A stretch of 6,070 nucleotides of DNA from JAKZSU01 sp047517485. Its GTDB lineage: Bacteria; Pseudomonadota; Alphaproteobacteria; UBA7887. The stretch spans positions 1 through 6,070 of the forward strand of contig JAKZSU010000242.1 of the NCBI GenBank assembly GCA_047517485.1, written 5' to 3'. Shown here piece by piece: positions 1 through 5,941 of this stretch; positions within the stretch are counted from its first letter, which is position 1, and each line of letters starts with the position of its first letter. A program made the position numbers and the translations under genes. The notes below the pieces were generated by a model. It was not told the origin of the DNA, ran no database searches, and saw only the letters and a list, made by a program, of their open reading frames with translations.

Positions 1-20
1 CTTCGACGCGACCGACCGGC

Positions 21-73
21 GCCCTGTGGACAAGTGGACAGCCGCTCCGCGCCCGACCACTTCCCCACAGGGC
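21..73. repeat. Nested inverted repeat (hairpin)
   Basis: GCCCTGTGG (21-29) pairs perfectly with CCACAGGGC (65-73). After a 2x2 mismatch, AAGTGG (32-37) pairs with CCACTT (57-62), leaving a 19-nt loop. That makes 15 paired bases in a 53-nt structure. No T-run follows on either side, so a classical intrinsic terminator is unlikely. The arms contain DnaA-box-like strings (TGTGGACAA at 25-33), which may be coincidental. Confidence 0.7.
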
Positions 74-91
74 CAGCAACCGCAACAGAAG

Positions 92-127
92 CGGTCAACT
101 CATATGGTACATAAACCGGTCAACTCA
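92..127. repeat. Two 11-bp direct repeats, CGGTCAACTCA
   Basis: CGGTCAACTCA occurs at 92-102 and again at 117-127, a 25-bp period. The intervening bases (tatggtacataaac) are AT-rich. On the minus strand each copy reads TGAGTTGACCG. The spacing and identity suggest transposase binding repeats at an IS end, or a tandem operator. Confidence 0.65.
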
Positions 128-204
128 GAATGTTCTCGACATACGATTCAGTGTCTTAAGAGCGATATTTGTCTTATTTAGCGACTTTTTGCTCTATCTC
201 CGCG

Positions 205-232
205 TTGATAAAGGTCACAATCGGTGTAGACC
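205..232 (+). promoter_or_regulatory. Weak candidate promoter for the haloperoxidase-like gene
   Basis: TTGATA (205-210) matches 5 of 6 bases of the sigma70 -35 box. TAGACC (227-232), 16 bp downstream, matches only 3 of 6 of the -10 box. It would give a leader of about 90 nt before the ATG at 333. This is the best candidate seen in the 330 bp upstream of the gene, but the -10 is poor. I see nothing else supportable between 142 and 332. Confidence 0.2.
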
Positions 233-332
233 CTCAAAATCGGCGATGGCTCGCCGGAGGTGATAGAGTGCCGAAATCGACGCCAAAAACGGGGAAAATC
301 TTGTCTGACGGCAGGACACGACGCGGTCATTG

Positions 333-2006
333 ATGAAAGCGATTCGGGCAATCCGTTGGCTGAGGACCACGCCGCGATGGGGCGGGGTTCTGTTGGCTCT
401 GATATTCGCGGCCGAAGACACCGCGGCCGGTGCGATCGAAGCCGAGGGGCGTGATCGGGTGTGCCGCCCCAACAGTTTTGCCGCATGGAGCACCACGGTC
501 ACCCGGTGGAACGAACGGGCGCTCGAGGCGATATGCCTCGGCCGCCCGATGCCGACCATCGTCTCGCGCGAGTTGTTTTTGCTGCATACCGCCATGTATG
601 ACGCCTGGACAGCCTATGAAGATGTGGCGCTGCCGGTCTATTGGCGTGCCATGACACGGCGGCCGGCGGCCGAGCGTACCGCGGCGGCCAAGCGCGAAGC
701 GATCGGGTTCGCGGCTCTCGAGGTGCTGACCGAATTCTATCCGGCACGAATTCCCGAGTTTTTCGATCAACTGAATCGCGAGGGCTTTGCGTCGGATCGC
801 TTTGTCGATCCGCCGCGAGGCAGCCTGGCATGGGTTGGCATCCAGGCCGCCGACGCGGCGCTCGATCACCGCCAAGACGATGGCGCCAACGCGACGTATC
901 ATTACCGTGACATCAGTAATTACCAGCCGATAAACTCGCCCGACGCCGCGCCCGACGCGATCGATCCCAATCGCTGGCAACCTTTGATCGTCACCAATTT
1001 CGACGCCGCGTTGCGACCCGCCGATTTCATTCTCAACCCACCCTTTTTCGATCCACTGGCGTATGGACATTTCGCGCCGCAAATGTTCATCACGCCGCAT
1101 TGGCCCTGGGTCGAGCCGTTCGCGCTCGCGGCGGGCAATGCGCTCAGGCCGCCACCGCCACCGCGCTACGGCGATGAGTCCGCCTACACCGATGCGCGGG
1201 GAAACGAGACCACGTCGCATCAGGCCTATATCGACCAGTTCACCGAGGTTGTTGAAATTCAAGCCGCGCTCACCGAGAAACAACGGGTGATCGCGCAAGT
1301 GTGGTCGCACGACGGGCCCTATTTCGCGACCCCAGCGGGGCATTGGAACCATTTCGCCCAGCAGGTGTCGCGGCGCGACGGGCATGGTCTCGACCAGGAC
1401 GTGAAACTTTTCCTGGTGCTCAACGGCGCGCTTCTCGATGCCGGGATCGTCGCGTGGGACGCCAAGGTTGCCTATGATTCGGTGCGCCCGATCACCGCGA
1501 TTCGAATGTTATTTGCCGGTCAAACCATCCGCGGTTGGCGGGGACGCGACCAGGGCTTCGGGCCGGTCCGCGGCGACGACTGGATCCCCTACCAATGGAC
1601 CGCGAACATAACCCCGGCATTCGCCGAATATGTCTCGGGTCATTCGGCCTTCGCCGCGGCCGGGGCCGAGGTATTGCGGCGGTTCTCCGGCGGTGATCGC
1701 TTTTTCGACCCGACGGTCAAGGTCGGCGATTTGAACCGCGATCATATTCGCGAAGCGGTCGGGACCTATGTCGTCAGGCGCGGCCAGGGCGCGTTCGAGC
1801 GAGCGACGCCGCAGGATACGGTCACCTTGCGCTGGGATACTTTCACCGCGGTCGCCGAGCAGTGCGGTATGGCGCGGCTTTACGGCGGGGTCCACATCAT
1901 GGACGCCAATCTGCGCGGTTTAGAGATGGGCCGCGAGGCGGCGGAAATCGCTTACCGCCGGGCGACCGGGTTATGGGCGGGAGAGACCGTGGCCGCGGTT
2001 CAATGA
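333..2006 (+). CDS. Vanadium-dependent haloperoxidase-like protein (PAP2 superfamily)
   Basis: A 557-aa protein of the vanadium haloperoxidase/acid phosphatase superfamily, expected to use a vanadate cofactor and H2O2 to oxidise halides. Known vanadate-pocket motifs are all visible. K378 and R385-P386 lie in the K-x6-RP motif (AKVAYDSVRP), S435-G436-H437 in YVSGH (H437 would be the acid-base His), and R515 and H521 in RLYGGVH (H521 the vanadate-bonding His). Spacings K-to-R (7) and R-to-H (6) match fungal chloroperoxidase. W375 and F430 sit where the fungal enzyme has its halide-pocket Trp and Phe. The usual Ser before R515 is Ala. The N-terminus (about residues 1-34) is basic then hydrophobic (GGVLLALIFAA), suggesting export, though the cleavage site is unclear. 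ATG 333 is preferred to the adjacent in-frame TTG 330; an in-frame stop at 306 excludes an earlier start. The ribosome site is weak (AGGA at 313-316, 16 nt away). Its 3' end overlaps the convergent DUF4197 gene by 7 bp. The actual substrate is unknown. Confidence 0.88.
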   Translation: MKAIRAIRWLRTTPRWGGVLLALIFAAEDTAAGAIEAEGRDRVCRPNSFAAWSTTVTRWNERALEAICLGRPMPTIVSRELFLLHTAMYDAWTAYEDVALPVYWRAMTRRPAAERTAAAKREAIGFAALEVLTEFYPARIPEFFDQLNREGFASDRFVDPPRGSLAWVGIQAADAALDHRQDDGANATYHYRDISNYQPINSPDAAPDAIDPNRWQPLIVTNFDAALRPADFILNPPFFDPLAYGHFAPQMFITPHWPWVEPFALAAGNALRPPPPPRYGDESAYTDARGNETTSHQAYIDQFTEVVEIQAALTEKQRVIAQVWSHDGPYFATPAGHWNHFAQQVSRRDGHGLDQDVKLFLVLNGALLDAGIVAWDAKVAYDSVRPITAIRMLFAGQTIRGWRGRDQGFGPVRGDDWIPYQWTANITPAFAEYVSGHSAFAAAGAEVLRRFSGGDRFFDPTVKVGDLNRDHIREAVGTYVVRRGQGAFERATPQDTVTLRWDTFTAVAEQCGMARLYGGVHIMDANLRGLEMGREAAEIAYRRATGLWAGETVAAVQ

Positions 2007-2769
2007 AAAACCTTCTGCAGTAGCGCCGTGGTGCGCGCCGCCGGGTCGCGGCGGATCGCTGCCTCTTCCAGCGCCAGCTTGTAGAACAGGCCGTCGAGCG
2101 TCTTGCCCACCGCATAGTCGCTGAGTTCGCCTTTCACGTCGGGCAACAAGGGAATGCTGTCGTAGGAGCTCATCATATTGTCATAAGCGCGGACCGCGCC
2201 GACCTCGGCCATCGCGGCGGTGATGATCGGCCGCAACCGTTCGATCGATCCGGGTGTCATGGTGCGCTGGAAATACCGCGTCGCGGCATCGTCGGGTCCA
2301 TCGTAAATCGCCCGCGCGTCGTCGAGGGTCATTTGGCTGATCGAATCGACGAACACCTCACGGGCCTCGGGCGCCGCCGCCTCGGCGGCGCGATTGAGCC
2401 GCAGTTCGAGATCCTTGCCATGCCGCCGGCACCGACCAGGTCGAGCGCCCCTTGCACGTCGCGAAGATAGTCCGGCAAGGGAATATGAATTTCCGGATCC
2501 GCGTTGAAGCCGTCGGCTTGGCCCACGGCCTCGACAACCCGGCTGGTGCCGACGCGGAGCGCCTCGAGCAGGCCGTCGGTGATGTCACGGTTGCTCAAGC
2601 CGGTGACGCTTGCCGCCGGCGCCGACTCCCCGATCGACTTTAGCGCGTCAAACGCATCGTCGAGCAGATTTCGATCTTGCGCCGCGGCGGGAATATTAAT
2701 TGCCAATGAGGCCAACGCGATGGCAGCGGCCGCGGCGCGGTTCGGCGCAATTAATTTCAGCGGTGTCAT
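2000..2769 (-). pseudogene. DUF4197 family exported protein, frameshifted
   Basis: Two minus-strand reading frames together make one DUF4197-family protein of unknown function. Part one (2769 to about 2416) has a signal peptide (Ala-rich core at residues 12-23, likely cut A30-Q31 in PAAAQ), then LLDDAFDALKSIG, GLSNRDITDGLLEALRVG and IPLPDYLRDV. It stays sensible through GAGGMA, then turns into Arg/Pro-rich nonsense and stops at 2329. Part two resumes one frame over. DLELRLNRAAEAAAPEA runs directly into FVDSISQMTLDDARAI, YDGPDDAATRYFQR and the typical ending ARTTALLQKVF. Adding one base near 2413-2418 (an AAG codon after GCA) restores about 256 aa, a normal length for the family. The cause is either a real inactivating deletion or a sequence error. 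GGGAG at 2779-2783, just before the stop codon of the preceding gene, gives a good ribosome site 9 nt from the ATG, so translation is probably coupled to that gene. Confidence 0.85.
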
Positions 2770-2775
2770 AGCGCG

Positions 2776-3513
2776 TTACTCCCGGTTTGGAATTTCGCTG
2801 CCCCCGCCCTCCGTTATCATCTCTTCAGCGCCGGCGCCAAGACGCTGGCTGGCCTGCATGTCCGCCAGAACTTTTTCTTCAAGAACCGTATTCTTTAGGT
2901 ACAGGGCGTAGCGTCCGGCGACCACGCTACTCGCACGGAGGCCCAGTTGTACATGCGTATCGGCGGCGGTGAACTCGCTGAAATGCCACGCCTGTCCCAT
3001 CTGCAGGGCCCCCAGCACAAAGTCCTGGTTCTTTCTCTCCGTGGTGTTGTAATGGAACGATTCTCCGGGTCCGTAAACCTCGGCCAATTGCCCGCGGATT
3101 TCATCGTAGCGGGCGATCAGGGCTTTTGCGGATCCGGTTTGATCCCTTTGGCCGAGGCCCATGATCGCGATCCGCCAAAGCCGGTCGTCAAAGCCAAAAT
3201 ACAGGATCACTTGCCTGATATCGTGGAGGATAGGCGGATAGGCGCTGGCGTTATAGGGCTGCCCGTTCTCTTCCATCTCCATGATCTGCAGGGTGAAGTA
3301 GTCGAGATCGAGCACCTGATCCGACGACAGGCCCCATTCGAGCCCAAACATGTCGATGACGTCGGACATGGCGGCACCCGGCGGGTCCGACGACTCCTGG
3401 GCCAAGACGGTGGTTGGTGACACAGCGGCAAAAAATATCGTCAACGCGGCGACCGCACCGACGACTTTGGCGACACGCCGCCAGTGGGCGATGAAATTTG
3501 GATGCATGACCAT
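2776..3513 (-). CDS. Exported protein of unknown function
   Basis: I do not recognise a named family for this 245-aa protein. It begins with a clear Sec-type signal peptide: basic residues R12, R13 and K16, a hydrophobic core at about 17-31 (VVGAVAALTIFFAAV), and a VLA-Q cleavage site after A38. The mature part (about 207 aa) opens with MFGLEWGLSSDQVLDLDYF. It then has a hydrophobic strand-rich block (VILYFGFDDRLWRIAIMG), a likely amphipathic helix (ALIARYDEIRGQLAEVYG) and an acidic Gly-rich tail. There is no cysteine, no second membrane segment and no catalytic motif I can name. It is the first gene of a two-gene unit, with the DUF4197 gene starting 6 bp after its stop. A periplasmic location is inferred. 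ATG 3513 is used; the in-frame ATG at 3507 is an alternative start that leaves the signal peptide intact. Confidence 0.78.
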   Translation of the reverse strand: MVMHPNFIAHWRRVAKVVGAVAALTIFFAAVSPTTVLAQESSDPPGAAMSDVIDMFGLEWGLSSDQVLDLDYFTLQIMEMEENGQPYNASAYPPILHDIRQVILYFGFDDRLWRIAIMGLGQRDQTGSAKALIARYDEIRGQLAEVYGPGESFHYNTTERKNQDFVLGALQMGQAWHFSEFTAADTHVQLGLRASSVVAGRYALYLKNTVLEEKVLADMQASQRLGAGAEEMITEGGGSEIPNRE

Positions 3514-3525
3514 GCATCACATATA
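3501..3525 (-). promoter_or_regulatory. 18-bp palindrome and -10-like box at the start of the 3513-2776 gene
   Basis: GATGCATG (3501-3508) and CATGCATC (3511-3518) are perfect inverted repeats around a 2-bp centre, and they straddle the start codon at 3511-3513. On the minus strand TATATG (3520-3525) resembles a -10 box ending 6 nt before the ATG, which would make the mRNA nearly leaderless; no Shine-Dalgarno sequence is visible. The -35 region is poor (TTCCAT, 16 bp upstream). A repressor bound to the palindrome would block the start, but this role is inferred. Confidence 0.35.
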
Positions 3526-3583
3526 GGGGCGCGTTCGGGTTATGGAATGACCGCGTGAGAATCGCGAAAAATGTCGCCTTCGC

Positions 3584-3612
3584 TTGACATTCATCGGCGG
3601 GGCGGGGATATC
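3584..3612 (+). promoter_or_regulatory. Candidate sigma70 promoter of fhs
   Basis: A perfect -35 box TTGACA (3584-3589) is followed, after 17 bp, by GATATC (3607-3612), which matches 3 of 6 of the -10 consensus. Transcription would begin near 3619 and give a leader of about 45 nt. The position supports ATG 3664 as the fhs start, because the upstream in-frame ATG at 3571 lies ahead of this promoter. Confidence 0.45.
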
Positions 3613-3663
3613 GCTCGCTCCCGGCGCGCGGCGTCGGCGACCATCAAGGAAAGTGTAAGAGTC

Positions 3664-5373
3664 ATGACCACGAGCGCCGAACAGCACGCCGCACCGAAAT
3701 CCGATCTCGATATCGCACAAGCGGCGATCATGCGGCCGATCGTCGATGTCGCGCGCGACAAGCTCGGGCTGCCCGCCGAAGCGCTGGAAAATTACGGGCC
3801 CTACAAGGCCAAGGTGTCGCTCGACCATATTGCCGGTCTCGACGAGCGCCGCGACGGCAAGCTCATCTTGGTCACCGCGATTACCCCGACCCCGGCCGGC
3901 GAGGGCAAGACCACCACCACCGTCGGCCTTGGCGACGCGCTCAACGCGATTGGCATACAGGCGGCAATTTGCCTGCGCGAGCCTAGCCTAGGGCCGTGCT
4001 TCGGCATGAAAGGCGGCGCCGCCGGCGGCGGGTTCGCCCAAGTGGTGCCGATGGAGGACATCAATCTCCATTTCACCGGTGACTTTCACGCCATCGGCGT
4101 CGCCAATAATCTGCTCGCGGCGTTGGTCGACAATCACATTTACTGGGGCAACGCTCTCGGCATCGATATTCGCCGCATCGGTTGGCGCCGTGTCGTCGAT
4201 ATGAACGACCGCGCGCTGCGCTCGATCACCGCTTCGTTGGGCGGCGTCGCCAACGGCTTTCCGCGCGAAGACGGTTTCGACATCACCGTCGCCAGCGAGG
4301 TCATGGCAATATTTTGCCTGGCGAAGGATCTCGCCGATCTGCAGACCCGGCTCGGAAATATCGTTGTCGGCTACACCCGAGAGCGCGAACCGGTGCGCGC
4401 GAGCCAGCTCAACGGGCAGGGGCCGATGACCGCGCTGCTCAAGGATGCCTTGAAGCCGAATTTGGTGCAGACGCTCGAAGGCAACGCGGCGTTTGTCCAT
4501 GGCGGCCCGTTCGCCAATATCGCGCACGGCTGCAATTCTGTGATTGCCACCCGAGCGGCGCTGAAACTTGCGGACTACGTGGTGACCGAGGCCGGTTTCG
4601 GCGCCGATCTCGGGGCCGAAAAATTCTTCGATATCAAATGTCGCAAGGCCGGGCTCGCCCCCGAAGGCGCGGTTTTGGTGGCGACCATTCGCGCCCTCAA
4701 GATGCATGGCGGGGTCGCCAAGGAGGATCTCAAATTGGAGAATGTCGAGGCGCTGCAGAAAGGCATTCTCAACCTCGCGCGTCATGTCGAGAATGTGCGC
4801 CGTTTCGGGGTTCCCGTGGTCATCGCGATCAATCAGTTTTCCGCCGACACTGGGGCCGAGATCGACGCGCTCAAGCAGGGCTGCGCGGAACTCGAAGTCG
4901 AGGCGGTGCTCGCCGATCACTGGGCGTTGGGCGGGGCCGGCGCGACCGACCTCGCCAAAGCGGTCGTCGCGATGGTCGAAGGGGCGCCGGCGGACGGCGG
5001 CTTTCGCCCGCTTTACGATGACGACATGCCGCTTTGGGACAAGGTCCGGACGGTGGCGCAGAATATCTATGGCGCGCAAGGCATTATCGCCGATAAGCGG
5101 GTGCGCAACCGGTTCGCTGAATTGCAGTATGGTGGTTTCGGAACGTTTCCGGTTTGTATCGCCAAAACCCAATACAGTTTTTCGACCGATCCCAATCTCA
5201 AGGGAGCGCCTGGCAATCATGTCGTCCCGATCCGCGAAGTGCGGCTCGCCGCCGGCGCCGAGTTCATCGTCGTGGTCTGCGGCGATATCATGACGATGCC
5301 CGGCTTGCCGCGCCGTCCGGCGGCGGATTCGATCAGTGTCGATGCGTCGGGGCGAATCACCGGCCTGTTCTAA
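3664..5373 (+). CDS. fhs: Formate--tetrahydrofolate ligase
   Basis: This cytoplasmic enzyme (10-formyl-THF synthetase) joins formate to tetrahydrofolate using ATP, giving 10-formyl-THF for purine, fMet-tRNA and C1 metabolism. It is 569 aa, close to the usual 555-560. The nucleotide loop TPAGEGKTTTT starts at T76, with K82. LREPSLGP carries R105, the counterpart of the formyl-phosphate-binding Arg of the Moorella enzyme. Family signature one is at 114-124 (GMKGGAAGGGF, with Phe where the pattern has Tyr). Signature two is at 339-350 (VATIRALKMHGG). The C-terminus has the conserved GDIMTMPGLP (540-549) and ends GLF. ATG 3664 is chosen over the in-frame ATG 3571: the extra 31 residues are Arg-rich, not family-like, and lie partly upstream of the promoter. 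AAGGA (3646-3650) is a ribosome site at a rather long 13-nt spacing. It appears monocistronic; no folD or other folate gene is in view. Confidence 0.97.
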   Translation: MTTSAEQHAAPKSDLDIAQAAIMRPIVDVARDKLGLPAEALENYGPYKAKVSLDHIAGLDERRDGKLILVTAITPTPAGEGKTTTTVGLGDALNAIGIQAAICLREPSLGPCFGMKGGAAGGGFAQVVPMEDINLHFTGDFHAIGVANNLLAALVDNHIYWGNALGIDIRRIGWRRVVDMNDRALRSITASLGGVANGFPREDGFDITVASEVMAIFCLAKDLADLQTRLGNIVVGYTREREPVRASQLNGQGPMTALLKDALKPNLVQTLEGNAAFVHGGPFANIAHGCNSVIATRAALKLADYVVTEAGFGADLGAEKFFDIKCRKAGLAPEGAVLVATIRALKMHGGVAKEDLKLENVEALQKGILNLARHVENVRRFGVPVVIAINQFSADTGAEIDALKQGCAELEVEAVLADHWALGGAGATDLAKAVVAMVEGAPADGGFRPLYDDDMPLWDKVRTVAQNIYGAQGIIADKRVRNRFAELQYGGFGTFPVCIAKTQYSFSTDPNLKGAPGNHVVPIREVRLAAGAEFIVVVCGDIMTMPGLPRRPAADSISVDASGRITGLF

Positions 5374-5435
5374 CAGCCTGGGATAACTTGTCGACGGGCT
5401 GTGGATAAGCCTGTGGATTGGACCAATATACCCGT

Positions 5436-5450
5436 GTTCATATCGTGAAC
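5436..5450. promoter_or_regulatory. Palindrome GTTCA-N5-TGAAC, copy 1
   Basis: GTTCA (5436-5440), five bases, TGAAC (5446-5450): a perfect 5-bp-arm dyad typical of a dimeric regulator site. The same motif recurs at 5615-5629, 179 bp away. It lies 15 bp after the DnaA-box-like pair. The binding protein is unknown. Confidence 0.45.
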
Positions 5451-5614
5451 GAGTGTAACATTATGGCCAATGGAGAAAATGTGAATACTATTCGCATAGT
5501 CCTCGGGACCGCCAATTTACATGGATTCTACCCGAATTTCGCCAATTCGGATCCGCGACCACATAGCATAAAATTAGGCGAAAATTTTGATTTAATTGTA
5601 CTAATAGATTTGGC

Positions 5615-5629
5615 GTTCATTTCATGAAC
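5615..5629. promoter_or_regulatory. Palindrome GTTCA-N5-TGAAC, copy 2
   Basis: GTTCAT-TTC-ATGAAC: six-base perfect arms around a 3-bp centre, within the most AT-rich part of the window. It shares both arms with copy 1 at 5436-5450. Followed by AATTAATTTAA, it could mark a promoter or an unwinding region. Confidence 0.45.
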
Positions 5630-5919
5630 ATAATTAATTTAAGTGTCTCAAATGCTTGCCGATGCTCGATATGAGTGAATCGAACCCGAGCGCCAGTGAT
5701 ACCCCAATTCATCGCGGATCGTGAGAGTTATTCACAGGCGACTGTGTACATTTGAACATCGAAGTCAGACCGCCGGATACGCTATGATAGAGGTCGCGCG
5801 CTCAGCCATGCAGTTACGGGCGCCGCCCCCTTAGCTGGCGCAGGGCTGGCGACATTGCCAAATAGGTCAGTGAACGTTACCTAATAAGGATGACTACGAC
5901 GACGGTATTATAGACAGCG

Positions 5920-5941
5920 GCGCTACGCCCGGGTGTAGCGC
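5920..5941. repeat. 22-bp near-perfect palindrome at the IS junction
   Basis: GCGCTAC (5920-5926) pairs with GTAGCGC (5935-5941) across CCCGGG-centred DNA; only one position (G5927 against T5934, a G-T pair) departs from perfect symmetry. It spans the inferred boundary of the right-hand insertion sequence, so half belongs to the host flank and half to the element. Confidence 0.7.

Larger units (their letters stand above)
1..141. mobile_element. Possible insertion-sequence end (IS21-like style)
   Basis: This stretch has no recognisable gene but shows the architecture of an IS terminus. It has a long nested hairpin (21-73), two direct copies of CGGTCAACTCA (92-102 and 117-127), and a final TGTTCTCGACA. 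Read on the minus strand, the element would begin TGTCGAGAACATTCTG at 141 and run leftwards. Repeated internal motifs next to a TGT terminus are known in IS21-family elements, and that is the reason for the suggestion. No transposase residues are identifiable: the + frame from position 2 stays open to the stop at 179-181 but gives a low-complexity, Pro/Gln/Arg-rich translation unlike any domain I know. It may instead be ordinary intergenic DNA downstream of an off-window gene. Confidence 0.33.
5374..5746. other. Intergenic region with DnaA-box-like sites and an AT-rich core
   Basis: There is no convincing gene here. TGTGGATAA (5400-5408) is a perfect reverse-complement DnaA box (TTATCCACA), TGTGGATTG (5412-5420) is a 7-of-9 neighbour, and TTATTCACA (5728-5736) fits TTATNCACA. 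Between them the DNA falls to about 39% GC (5431-5660, hand count) and to 20% over 5581-5640, against GC-rich flanks. The last box overlaps a small perfect hairpin, CACAG-GCGA-CTGTG (5733-5746). ACAGCC (5373-5378) can pair with GGCTGT (5397-5402), but no T-run follows, so an fhs terminator is not well supported. The layout recalls a bacterial origin with an unwinding element, but the usual oriC neighbour genes are absent. From 5747 to about 5919 I see nothing assignable apart from isolated TGAAC half-sites at 5753 and 5871. Confidence 0.4.

Noticed and set aside
327..1385. 352-aa open frame antisense to the haloperoxidase-like gene
   Set aside because: Its translation is Arg/Gly-rich with no domain, and it lies opposite strongly conserved coding sequence; long antisense frames are expected in GC-rich genes.
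2411..2421. Programmed -1 frameshifting in the DUF4197 gene
   Set aside because: The bases at the break (GGC AAG GAT) are not a slippery heptamer; simple deletion or sequence error fits better.
3571..3663. N-terminal extension of fhs from the ATG at 3571
   Set aside because: The added 31 residues are Arg-rich and unlike the family, and the start precedes the best promoter (3584-3612).
3988..5220. 410-aa open frame antisense to fhs
   Set aside because: It mirrors fhs codons on the other strand and shows no motif; it is a GC-driven shadow.
5373..5402. Intrinsic terminator of fhs
   Set aside because: The 6-bp stem ACAGCC/GGCTGT has an 18-nt loop and no following T-run.
5418..5627. Short open frame (TTG 5418 or ATG 5463) in the AT-rich region
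   Set aside because: No ribosome site of note and no motif; it spans the palindromes and lies in low-GC DNA where I cannot distinguish coding from chance.
5820..5890. tRNA-like or structured RNA between the AT-rich region and the IS end
   Set aside because: A GCGCC/GGCGC stem is present, but no T-arm, anticodon arm or acceptor pairing could be built.
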